Shown here in pieces: positions 1 through 6,252 of a stretch of 9,853 bases of DNA. The notes below the pieces were generated by a model. The model was not told the origin of the DNA and ran no database searches. It saw only the letters and a list, made by a program, of their open reading frames with translations. Within the stretch, counting starts at the first letter, position 1, and each line of letters starts with the position of its first letter. Source of the stretch: Candidatus Binatia bacterium (GTDB taxonomy: Bacteria > Desulfobacterota_B > Binatia > UBA9968); contig JAICHC010000055.1 in NCBI GenBank assembly GCA_025922795.1, positions 1-9,853 on the forward strand. Direction: 5' to 3'. The position numbers and the translations under genes are program-made.

Positions 1-444
1 GGCGGCGATCTCAGCGATCCGTGGAGCCGGCTGTATCACTTGGTCCTGCCGGCATTAAGCGTGGGCCTGTCGCAGACGGCTTACATCACGCGGGTCACGC
101 GGTCGTCGTTCTTGGAGGTGATCAACGCCGACTTCGTGCAGACGGCGCGCGCCAAGGGAGTTGGCGAACGGCTGGTGATGTTCAAGCACGCGCTGCGCAA
201 CGCGCTGGTGCCGGTGGTGTCGGTGGCCGGAATCTACGTGGGCATTTTGATCGGCAGCTCGATCCTGGTGACCATCGTTTTCAACCGGCCCGGCCTGGGC
301 AAATTGATGGTCGGCGCCATCAGCACCCACGACTACACGATGCTGCAATCGATCATGGCATTCTACGCGGGCATCATCGTGGTCGTAAATCTTTTGACCG
401 ACCTCGCCTACGGGCTGGTCGATCCGCGCATACGCTACAGTTGA
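1..444 (+). CDS. ABC transporter permease, DppB/OppB type (3' part only)
   Basis: This is the C-terminal 147 residues of an inner-membrane permease of a dipeptide/oligopeptide/nickel-type ABC importer (BPD_transp_1 fold); the N-terminal part lies before the window. The EAA-type cytoplasmic loop that contacts the ATPase is visible at fragment residues about 46-73 (TARAKG followed by HALRNALVP). It is followed by a hydrophobic segment (about 70-93), the family motif FNRPGLG (94-100), a last membrane segment (about 112-135) and the usual DppB ending DPRIRYS before TGA. The reading frame is open from base 1, so the gene is cut by the window edge and not visibly damaged. It is followed after 10 bp by a DppC-type permease, the standard order for the heterodimeric membrane channel. 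The substrate cannot be told: this family carries peptides, nickel, opines, sugars and many other solutes. Family assignment is firm; substrate is unknown. Confidence 0.93.
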   Translation, partial: GGDLSDPWSRLYHLVLPALSVGLSQTAYITRVTRSSFLEVINADFVQTARAKGVGERLVMFKHALRNALVPVVSVAGIYVGILIGSSILVTIVFNRPGLGKLMVGAISTHDYTMLQSIMAFYAGIIVVVNLLTDLAYGLVDPRIRYS

Positions 445-454
445 TTTCGACGGA

Positions 455-1315
455 ATGACAGTCATGGCTGAAACGGATCAACGACGAAATAGAATCGTGC
501 GGGCCATCCGCAAAAATAAGACGACCATGACAGGGATCGTGCTGACGCTGTTGATCTTGCTGGTCGCGTTGTTCGCGCCGTGGCTCACGCCTTTCGATCC
601 GCTGGAGCAAAACATCGCCCGCGGCGACCTGGCGCCTGGCGGCGAGCATCTCCTCGGCACGGATAATTTTGGCCGCGACGTGTTGTCGCGGATCGTCCTT
701 GGTACCAGAGTCTCCCTGGTGATCTCGCTCTCGGCGGTGGGGCTTGCCATGGTCATCGGAGCGTTGTGGGGAATCGTCGCCGGTTACAAGGGCGGCAAGA
801 TCGACGCCCTCACCATCCGTTTCATCGACATGTTGATGACCTTTCCGACGATCATTCTGGGCCTGATGGTTCTGGCCATTTTGGGCTCCGGCATGCTCAA
901 TTTGTCCATCGCGATCGCGGTGGCGATCACCCCGCGCTTTGCCCGGATCGCGCGCGGCTCGGCCATCGCGCTCAAAGAGCGCGACTTCATTCAAGCAGCC
1001 AGGGCGTTGGGTATGAGCGACTCTCGCGTTATCGTTTTTCACATCGTGCCGAACATCGCCAACGAGATCCTCGTGGTGGGCACGCTCTGGAGCGCCACCG
1101 CGATCTTGCAGGAAGCCAACCTGAGCTTCATCGGTCTGGGCGTCAGGCCGCCCATGCCCAGCTGGGGCGGCATGATCCGCGACGGCGTCAACCAGTTGCT
1201 CTTCCAACCCTGGCTGTCGCTCGCGCCCGGCATCGCCATTTTCATCGTCGTCCTCGCCTTTAACATGATCGGCGACGGCCTGCGCGACGTCCTCGATCCG
1301 CGCACCGTGGAGTAA
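455..1315 (+). CDS. ABC transporter permease, DppC/OppC type
   Basis: This is the second membrane subunit of the same ABC importer, full length at 286 residues (family usually 280-310). It has a first membrane helix at about 27-47, the DppC/OppC signature GTDNFGRDVLSRI at 68-80, helices at about 85-110 and 122-150, and the EAA loop at about 179-200 (AARALGMSDS then HIVPN), which docks to the ATPase. The last helices are at about 205-225 and 255-275, ending DPRTVE. Two in-frame ATG codons compete as start, at 455 and 464. Neither has a good Shine-Dalgarno; the GGA at 452-454 is better spaced for 464, so the true protein may begin MAETDQ (283 residues). The 10-bp gap after the DppB-type gene indicates co-transcription. 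No DppD/DppF ATPase or DppA binding protein follows, so these would have to be upstream of the window or elsewhere. Confidence 0.95.
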   Translation: MTVMAETDQRRNRIVRAIRKNKTTMTGIVLTLLILLVALFAPWLTPFDPLEQNIARGDLAPGGEHLLGTDNFGRDVLSRIVLGTRVSLVISLSAVGLAMVIGALWGIVAGYKGGKIDALTIRFIDMLMTFPTIILGLMVLAILGSGMLNLSIAIAVAITPRFARIARGSAIALKERDFIQAARALGMSDSRVIVFHIVPNIANEILVVGTLWSATAILQEANLSFIGLGVRPPMPSWGGMIRDGVNQLLFQPWLSLAPGIAIFIVVLAFNMIGDGLRDVLDPRTVE

Positions 1316-1385
1316 AGCGAAGTCTTTCCTCGGCGTCCCGGACATCCTTGCGACGGATCCAGCGGCAAACACACATCGCCCGCGA

Positions 1386-1415
1386 TTGACAGAAATGCGC
1401 GCCCTCGGCTAGGCT
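1386..1415 (+). promoter_or_regulatory. Sigma70-type promoter for the amidohydrolase, probably leaderless
   Basis: A perfect -35 box TTGACA (1386-1391) is followed by an 18-bp spacer and the -10-like box TAGGCT (1410-1415), which keeps the three most important bases of TATAAT (T1, A2, T6). Transcription would be expected to start about 7 nt after the box, at about 1422, directly at the ATG at 1423. No Shine-Dalgarno precedes that ATG, which fits a leaderless mRNA. The promoter lies in the 107-bp gap after the DppC-type gene, so the amidohydrolase need not depend on transporter read-through. No terminator hairpin is visible in that gap. Confidence 0.6.
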
Positions 1416-1422
1416 TTTTGCC

Positions 1423-2886
1423 ATGCGAATGTTGATCCAAAATGCGCTCATCGTGACCATGAACGAGCGCAACGAGGTCATCGACAAGGGCGCCATCGCC
1501 ATCGACGGCAAGCGCATCGTTTACGTCGGCCCCGCCGAATGGACGCCGGCGGGGCCGTTCGACAAGGTCGTCGACGCCGGCCGAATGATCGCCATGCCCG
1601 GTATGGTCAATGCGCATTGCCACTCACCGGCGAATCTTGTGCGCGGCATGATGCCGAGCAAGCCGCTGGAAATCTGGCGCGCTTATTATCGGGCATCGTT
1701 GCGCGACATGCGGGACGAGGATTTTTACGCCAGCGCGCTGCTCGGCGGCATGGAAATGCTCAAGAACGGCGCGACCACGGTACTCGACCATTTCGCCGGC
1801 AACCAGGGGTGCCGTTTCATGGGCGCCGGAGCGGCCATCCAGGCTATGCGCGACCTCGGACTCCGCCATGTCGTCGCGCTGACGATAACCGACAAGAATT
1901 ACGAAGACACGATCCCGCTCGGCGACACGGCTGCGAGTCTCAGTGACGAGATCAAGCGCATGAGCGCGAGCGAAGCGAAATCGACTCAGGCCTGGCTCGA
2001 CGAGTGCGAAGCGTTTATCGAGACCTTTAATGGCCCGGAGAAGCTGACAACGGCCTGTCCGGGCCCGTCGGCGGTGCAGCGCTGCAGCGACGAGTTGCTG
2101 ATAAAATCAGCCGACCTGGCACGCAAGCGAAATTTGCCGATGCATATTCACCTGGCCGAGACCAAGGCGCAGGCCCTAATGGGGCAGCAGATTTACGCCA
2201 CGTCGCTGCTCAAACACCTGGACGCCATCGGCGCTTTGGATACGAATCTGTCGCTAGCTCATTCGATCTGGATCGAGAATAGCGACATCGAACTGTTTGC
2301 CAAACGTCGCGCCACCCCCGTACATAATCCGGCGAGCAATTTGCGCATCGGTAGCGGCCTGGCCAAAGTGAGAGAATTCCTTGCCGCTGGAGTTACTGTC
2401 GGCTTGGGCACGGATGGCTCGGCTTCCAATGACGGCCAAAACATGTTCGATGCCATGCGTTTGGCCGCTTTGATTCACAATCAAGCGGGGACGGATTTCA
2501 GCGGCTGGATAAGCCCGCGGCAAGTGCTGGCCATGGCCACGCGCAACGGCGCGCGGGCTTTCGGACTCGACGCCGGCGTGCTTGCGCCCGGTAAGTTGGC
2601 CGATATTGTCCTTCTGCGCCGGGATACGCCGGCGTTCACACCGCTCAATGATGCGATCGCTCAGTTGGTCTTTTGCGAGAACGGGAGCGGGGTCGATAGC
2701 GTGATTGTCAACGGCGAGATCGTTGTCGAAGACGGACACCTCACGAAGGTCAATGAGAAAGAGGTTTTAAGACTCGCCGAGCAGGCGCGGCGGCGCGTCG
2801 ATCCATCGATTCAAAGGGAATTGGCGGCAGCGAAGACTTTGGAACCGAGCTTAACGGAAATGTATTTTCGCGTGTTTCGTCAGTGA
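1423..2886 (+). CDS. Metal-dependent amidohydrolase, ATZ/TRZ (AtzA/TrzN/MtaD/SsnA-like) family
   Basis: This is a cytoplasmic hydrolase of the amidohydrolase superfamily, of the type that deaminates or dechlorinates nitrogen heterocycles, or acts on guanine, adenosine derivatives and similar rings. At 487 residues it is close to the family's usual 440-480 plus a short tail. Mononuclear-metal motifs are all present: HCH at 65-67 (HxH on strand 1), HIHLAE at 241-246 (metal His243, catalytic Glu246), LAHSIW at 279-283 (His280) and GTDGSASND at 329-337 (metal Asp331). HNPASNLRIGSG (301-312) is the block typical of this family. The C-terminal composite sheet (GKLADIVLL, 390-398) is intact. The start is chosen at 1423 because the promoter leads straight to it; an ATG at 1429 is the alternative. 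No SD is visible. It follows the ABC permeases, so the transporter may bring in its substrate. Exact substrate is not deducible; hydrolysis of a C-N or C-X bond on a small ring is the safe statement. Confidence 0.9.
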   Translation: MRMLIQNALIVTMNERNEVIDKGAIAIDGKRIVYVGPAEWTPAGPFDKVVDAGRMIAMPGMVNAHCHSPANLVRGMMPSKPLEIWRAYYRASLRDMRDEDFYASALLGGMEMLKNGATTVLDHFAGNQGCRFMGAGAAIQAMRDLGLRHVVALTITDKNYEDTIPLGDTAASLSDEIKRMSASEAKSTQAWLDECEAFIETFNGPEKLTTACPGPSAVQRCSDELLIKSADLARKRNLPMHIHLAETKAQALMGQQIYATSLLKHLDAIGALDTNLSLAHSIWIENSDIELFAKRRATPVHNPASNLRIGSGLAKVREFLAAGVTVGLGTDGSASNDGQNMFDAMRLAALIHNQAGTDFSGWISPRQVLAMATRNGARAFGLDAGVLAPGKLADIVLLRRDTPAFTPLNDAIAQLVFCENGSGVDSVIVNGEIVVEDGHLTKVNEKEVLRLAEQARRRVDPSIQRELAAAKTLEPSLTEMYFRVFRQ

Positions 2887-2925
2887 TGGAGTTTTGGTGA
2901 GGGAAATCAGGCAATCTGGTTGACG

Positions 2926-3186
2926 TCAGTGCCGCCTATCAGGCTCACGGCTCGAAAGCCGAGTCCTCATTAGAATATCCTCCCAGGCAAGTTCCGGATG
3001 GTCATAACCGCGCACGTCGAGATCCCAGGGACATAAATCCTGATAAGCGGTGCCGGCGAATTCTGCAGCCTGACTCTCGTCCACATAGGCTTTGGAGTTG
3101 CTGATCGCGTTCCGGACAATCAACACCGTTAACGCAAGGCCGACGGATGATGCGAGGATGGTTCCAGTGACTAGGATGATCTGCAT
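2926..3186 (-). CDS. Small single-helix membrane protein, unknown function
   Basis: I do not recognise this 86-residue protein. Residues about 3-25 form one hydrophobic helix (ILVTGTILASSVGLALTVLI), followed by a polar tail rich in Asp/Glu with several aromatic residues (YQDLCPWDLDVRGYDHP at 48-64) and a basic end REPDRRH. There is one cysteine (Cys52). The short, uncharged N-terminus and the Arg25 after the helix suggest an anchored protein with the tail on the cytoplasmic side; that topology is inference. It is likely a real gene: it has an AGGGA Shine-Dalgarno 7 nt before the ATG, a good promoter 20-50 bp upstream, and codon use like its neighbours. It lies 87 bp after the amidase on the same strand and converges on the amidohydrolase with a 39-bp gap. 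It is expressed from its own promoter and could also receive read-through from the amidase operon. Confidence 0.6.
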   Translation of the reverse strand: MQIILVTGTILASSVGLALTVLIVRNAISNSKAYVDESQAAEFAGTAYQDLCPWDLDVRGYDHPELAWEDILMRTRLSSREPDRRH

Positions 3187-3207
3187 ATGCTAATCCCTGG
3201 ATCGGGG

Positions 3208-3237
3208 TCTATATCGCGGTGAGCAAGCTGCCGTCAA
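3208..3237 (-). promoter_or_regulatory. Sigma70-type promoter for the small membrane protein gene
   Basis: Read on the - strand, TTGACG (3237-3232, 5 of 6 consensus bases) is followed by an 18-bp spacer and TATAGA (3213-3208, 4 of 6). The predicted start is near 3201, leaving a leader of about 15 nt that contains the AGGGA ribosome site (3198-3194) ahead of the ATG at 3186. The elements are correctly ordered and spaced for the gene, which supports both the promoter and the gene. Confidence 0.55.
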
Positions 3238-3273
3238 GGGGCTGCGCGTTTGCTGCGGGCGAACGGTATGACT

Positions 3274-4674
3274 CTACAGCGACGGCCTCTGGTTGCGCCA
3301 GTCCGTCGCCTGTTCATAGGCGTAGGCGACTCGAAAGCAGGTGGGTTCGTCAAAAGCCGGCGCTACTATCTGTAGTCCCGCGGGCAGGCGGCCGCCCGTG
3401 AAGCCACAAGGCACTGATATGGTCGGCAAGCCGGTGAGATTGAATGGATTGGTGAAATTTGGACGGAGGTTTTGTTCGTTAGGGTCGATTTTGGCGAAGG
3501 CTTCAGGCGGGCGTGGAGTTCCCGGCACGGCGAAAACATCGACGCGCGCGAAGTTCGCGCAAATCTGCTCATTTAAGACCGCGCGGGCGCGTTGGGCGCT
3601 GATATAGTCCGCGGCGCTCAAGAAGGCTCCTTCGAGCATGCGTCGGCGCACAGCACTGCCGAATCGCATCGGCGTCTCTTGGTAGGTTTTTTCATGATAG
3701 GCGTAAGCCTCGCAGACCAAAATCGTTTGGTTGGCTTTGCGCGCGAGAGAGAACGGCTTGCCATCGATCTCCACGACGTTCGCGCCGAGTTCCCTCAGGA
3801 CTTCGATCGCCTGGTTGAAGATTTTTTCGGTCTCCGGATCGATGCCCCGGGTTTCATCGAACCAATGCGCGCGCGGCACGCCGATGCGCAGTCCTTTGAT
3901 GCCGTTTTTGATTTCAGATCGGAAATTTGGCACGGCCACATTGGCCGAAGCCGGATCCTTGGAGTCATAGCCAGCGATCGCCTGAAGCAAGATCGCGCAA
4001 TCTTCCACGCTTCGTGCCATCGGCCCTGCGTGATCGAGGGACCAGCTCAAAGGAATGACACCGTAACGGCTGACCCGTCCGTAGGTCGGCTTGATGCCGA
4101 CGACGCCGCAGTGAGACGACGGCGTGCGGATCGAACCGCCGGTGTCGGAACCTAAGGCCCCGTAGCAAAGTCCTGCGGCGAGCGCGGCGCCCGAACCGCT
4201 GCTGGAACCGCCGGGGATATGGTCCGTGTTCCATGGATTACGCACGGCGGGAAACGGGGTGTCAACCGACGGACCGCCGAAGGCGAACTCGTGCATGCCG
4301 AGCTTGCCAAGCAAGATGGTGCCTGCTTGCTGAAGCTTTGTCACCGCGTGGGCGTCATGATCCGGGATCCAATCTTTTAGCACCGCCGAGTGGCAGGTGG
4401 TGCGGATACCTCGGGTCGCATAGAGGTCCTTCAGGGCGACCGGGATGCCGTGGAGCGGACCGCGCTCCTCGCCGGAAAGGAATTCATTCTCCGCTTGCCG
4501 GGCCTGGCGTAACGCGAGATCGGCGCTGAGGGTGATGAAGCAGTGCAGCTTGCTGTCGATCGCCGAGATTCTCGCCAGCAATGCTTCGGTGAGTTCGACC
4601 GGTGAAAAGTCCTTTCGACGCAGCGCCTGGCCCGCTTCCCGAATCGTCATGTAGCCGATTTCGTTCGCTTCCAT
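3274..4674 (-). CDS. Amidase-signature hydrolase, AtzE/GatA-like
   Basis: This is a cytoplasmic amidase-signature enzyme that hydrolyses a C-N amide bond with a Ser-cisSer-Lys triad. At 466 residues it is full length for AtzE/GatA-type members. The triad is visible: Lys82 in VALKDL, cis-Ser157 in PGGSSSGSG (154-162) and nucleophile Ser181 in DTGGSIRTP (178-185). The 75- and 24-residue spacings match those of GatA. Other family blocks are GPLHGIP (72-78), GKLGMHEFAFGG (123-134) and GVVGIKPTYGRVSRYG (190-205). The ATG at 4674 lies 5 nt after the stop of the AtzG-like gene, with no strong SD, so translation is probably coupled to it. AtzE is a 1-carboxybiuret amidohydrolase in cyanuric acid breakdown and needs AtzG; GatA works with GatC and GatB, and no gatB is here, so a catabolic role is more likely than tRNA amidation. 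The substrate is open. Confidence 0.92.
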   Translation of the reverse strand: MEANEIGYMTIREAGQALRRKDFSPVELTEALLARISAIDSKLHCFITLSADLALRQARQAENEFLSGEERGPLHGIPVALKDLYATRGIRTTCHSAVLKDWIPDHDAHAVTKLQQAGTILLGKLGMHEFAFGGPSVDTPFPAVRNPWNTDHIPGGSSSGSGAALAAGLCYGALGSDTGGSIRTPSSHCGVVGIKPTYGRVSRYGVIPLSWSLDHAGPMARSVEDCAILLQAIAGYDSKDPASANVAVPNFRSEIKNGIKGLRIGVPRAHWFDETRGIDPETEKIFNQAIEVLRELGANVVEIDGKPFSLARKANQTILVCEAYAYHEKTYQETPMRFGSAVRRRMLEGAFLSAADYISAQRARAVLNEQICANFARVDVFAVPGTPRPPEAFAKIDPNEQNLRPNFTNPFNLTGLPTISVPCGFTGGRLPAGLQIVAPAFDEPTCFRVAYAYEQATDWRNQRPSL

Positions 4675-4679
4675 TGCCG

Positions 4680-4874
4680 TCAGTCGAGGCGCTTGCTTGA
4701 CAGTAAAAAAGAAGAAGCGGGCTCATCGCTTGCGGTTGTGAAGCAGCGCAGCTCGGCGGCTTGTCGCCGCGCGCGATTGACACCCGGGAGCAGGGAATGC
4801 AATTCGTCGTCGCCGAGCTTCAATCCCGCCTGCTCCGCCATCTGGCGGAGATTTTCGATCGTCATTTCGCTCAT
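4680..4874 (-). CDS. AtzG-like (DUF4089/GatC-like) small amidase subunit
   Basis: This is a 64-residue protein that fits the AtzG/DUF4089 group, the small GatC-like partner that wraps around and stabilises AtzE-type amidases. It has an N-terminal helical part with the GatC-like pattern (LRQMAEQAGLKLGDDEL, 9-25), a second helix (about 28-43), and the C-terminal DEPASSF (50-56), which matches the xDEPAxxF tail I associate with AtzG-like proteins. The ATG at 4874 is chosen for its GGA-containing site about 9 nt upstream; an in-frame ATG at 4865 is an alternative. It begins 33 nt after the binding-protein gene and ends 5 nt before the amidase, the same small-subunit-then-amidase order known for atzG-atzE. 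It almost certainly forms a complex with the amidase. Assignment rests on pattern and context, since so short a protein gives little sequence signal. Confidence 0.78.
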   Translation of the reverse strand: MSEMTIENLRQMAEQAGLKLGDDELHSLLPGVNRARRQAAELRCFTTASDEPASSFLLSSKRLD

Positions 4875-4907
4875 ATGAGTTTCCCGGATCGTCGATCGCC
4901 CAACGAG

Positions 4908-5942
4908 CTATCTTTTGGGCACCAGCACGTCGCGGACTTTAGCGACGCTCTTGGCGTCCATGTGAAAGAGCTTTTCGACAATGCCATCAACCTCGGCGCC
5001 GCTCAGCGGATTGATCTCCAGCTTGGCCTTTTCGCTTTCCGCCAAGAACTCCGGATCTTTCATTGTCACGTTGAACGCCTTACGCAACAGCTCGACGCGG
5101 CCCTTCGGCGTGCCGGGCGGCAGGGCATAAGCGCGCAAAATCGCCGACGGTGCATGGGTCCCGGATTCGATCAATAGGCGAGCGTCGGGAGTTTTGGCGT
5201 AATCGATAGCGTTGGGAACGTTGGGGATATCAGAGGCTTTCTTCGAATTGATTTGAACGATCGCTTTGACCGCACCGGATTCCAGCCCCTTAGCCCAGGT
5301 GGTGCGGATCGATGCCCAGGTCCAGCAACCGCCATCGACCTCTCCGCTCTCGGCGGCGAGACGAATATTTGATGTCCCTTTGAAGCCTTCAATCAATTGG
5401 ATAGGCAAGCCCAAGGCGGCCTGTAAGATTCGTGGAATATCCGAGTCGTTGGCGCCGGGAGCTTCTCCACCCAATTTGACCGGCTTTTTGGCGGCAAACC
5501 AATCCTCCAAAGAGTTGATCCCGCTGGCTTTGGTCAGGGCACAGACGCTTTCGTCCTGTACCGGAGCGCCAAGCCATTCGAACTTCCGCGCGTCGAACTC
5601 AATCCCCTTGTCGCCCAAAATCTGCTGCAGCACCAGGGAGCCGATGAAGTTGCCGATGACCAAACCATCCGGCTTCGCTCTAAAAAGGGAGTTTGCCGCG
5701 AGGCGGCTGCCTGCGCCACCCATGTTCTCAACGATGATGGTGGGATTGCCCGGTAAGTGACGGCCCATGTGCCGGCCGATCATGCGGGCGTAGGCGTCAA
5801 AACCGCCGCCCGCGGAAAAGCCGACGATGATGCGAATCGTTTTGCCGCGATAAAAATCCTGATCCGCCGATCCGCCGCGCGCATCATGCGGCGCCGCGAT
5901 GAGCAATGCCAGAAACGTCAATAGGCTGATGAATTTGAACAT
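4908..5942 (-). CDS. TctC-type periplasmic solute-binding protein (tripartite tricarboxylate transporter family)
   Basis: This is an exported binding protein of the TctC/Bug family, which captures carboxylates, amides or aromatic acids in the periplasm. At 344 residues it is slightly longer than the usual 320-330. The signal peptide spans about residues 1-24 (FKFISLLTFLALLIAAP hydrophobic core, cleavage near ARGG/SADQ). The mature start DFYRGKTIRIIVGFSAGGG (29-47) is the family's first strand and ligand loop; VENMGGAGS (71-79) and AANSLFRAKPDG (82-93) are the next conserved blocks. GAPVQDESVC at 125-134 includes one of two cysteines in the mature protein (134 and 206). The start is fixed by a consensus AGGAGG site 6 nt before the ATG. 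No TctA/TctB membrane genes accompany it, as with most orphan Bug proteins. It is the first gene of a tight - strand unit with the AtzG-like gene and amidase, so its ligand is probably that enzyme's substrate or a relative; that is inference. Confidence 0.93.
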   Translation of the reverse strand: MFKFISLLTFLALLIAAPHDARGGSADQDFYRGKTIRIIVGFSAGGGFDAYARMIGRHMGRHLPGNPTIIVENMGGAGSRLAANSLFRAKPDGLVIGNFIGSLVLQQILGDKGIEFDARKFEWLGAPVQDESVCALTKASGINSLEDWFAAKKPVKLGGEAPGANDSDIPRILQAALGLPIQLIEGFKGTSNIRLAAESGEVDGGCWTWASIRTTWAKGLESGAVKAIVQINSKKASDIPNVPNAIDYAKTPDARLLIESGTHAPSAILRAYALPPGTPKGRVELLRKAFNVTMKDPEFLAESEKAKLEINPLSGAEVDGIVEKLFHMDAKSVAKVRDVLVPKR

Positions 5943-5947
5943 AAATG

Positions 5948-5954
5948 TCCTCCT
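5948..5954 (-). promoter_or_regulatory. Consensus Shine-Dalgarno of the TctC-type gene
   Basis: AGGAGGA on the - strand, with 6 nt between AGGAGG and the ATG at 5942. This is the strongest ribosome site in the window. It fixes the start of the binding-protein gene and predicts that this first gene is translated more strongly than the AtzG-like and amidase genes after it. Confidence 0.85.
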
Positions 5955-6112
5955 GCGCCCGGCCGAGATGGTGACGATTGGAACCGTTATGCTGTCTCGA
6001 TATGCTGCGCTAGCTTTACTCGATGAGGGCGCTTGAAGGCAAATGAAATTTAGCTTGAGAGATACATTGCGTGGGAGTGAATCTTATCGGCCAAGTGGAA
6101 GCGCCAGATATT

Positions 6113-6200
6113 CCGTCATTGCCGTATGTTTTTAGCGGGAATCCGTCTTGTTTTACTGCTCGCGCACCGGCCTGGATGCCGCCCTGTGCGGCCATGACGG
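6113..6200. repeat. Degenerate REP/BIME-like palindromic element with 12-bp terminal inverted repeats
   Basis: The ends CCGTCATTGCCG (6113-6124) and CGGCCATGACGG (6189-6200) are inverted copies, matching at 11 of 12 positions. Just inside the left end lies AGCGGGAATCC (6134-6144), and just inside the right end CTGGATGCCG (6172-6181). The arrangement GTCATT-CCG / CGGGAATCC ... CTGGAT-CCG / CGG-ATGAC is that of a doublet of the dispersed palindrome GTCATTCCCGCG/CGCGGGAATCC found in intergenic regions of many proteobacterial genomes, here with several mutations and two imperfect hairpins. The comparison with that repeat class is from memory. Whether copies exist elsewhere in this genome cannot be seen. 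It may act as a transcription or mRNA-stability boundary after the beta-propeller gene. Confidence 0.5.
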
Positions 6201-6252
6201 ACTTTCACTAGACAGGTGCAGCGCGAGGATGCGTTTCTCGAAATTCGTCGAA

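Larger units (their letters stand above)
5943..6252. other. 310-bp non-coding stretch between beta-propeller and TctC-type gene
   Basis: No convincing gene lies here on either strand; small open frames are fragments with no ribosome site or family motif. It separates two - strand genes, so it should hold the promoter of the tctC-atzG-amidase unit. The best candidate is weak: TTGCCT (6042-6037), an 18-bp spacer, then TAAAGC (6018-6013), three consensus bases in each box. Between this and the ATG is a direct repeat CAGCATA at 6007-6001 and 5994-5988 (- strand), 13 bp apart. The upstream third (6113-6200) is a REP-like inverted-repeat element listed separately. No GC-rich hairpin with a T-run follows the beta-propeller stop at 6253. 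Confidence 0.6.

Noticed and set aside
374..1372. Long - strand open frame (332 residues) opposite the DppC-type gene
   Set aside because: It is antisense to a clear permease, rich in Arg/Asp/Gln/His with no domain or ribosome site; a shadow of GC-rich codon use.
2887..2928. Possible bidirectional terminator between the convergent amidohydrolase and small membrane protein genes
   Set aside because: The only stem (AATCAG 2905-2910 with CTGGTT 2916-2921, one G-T pair) is short and AT-rich, with no T-run on either side. The palindrome TGACGTCA at 2921-2928 includes the small gene's stop and looks like chance.
3592..4155. + strand open frame (187 residues) inside the amidase gene
   Set aside because: Antisense to the amidase core, including its triad region; no motif or ribosome site.
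3274..4874. GatCA of the tRNA-dependent transamidase
   Set aside because: No gatB is nearby, the small protein has an AtzG-like tail, and the context is catabolic and transport-related. AtzG/AtzE-like fits better, though GatCA cannot be excluded outside the window.
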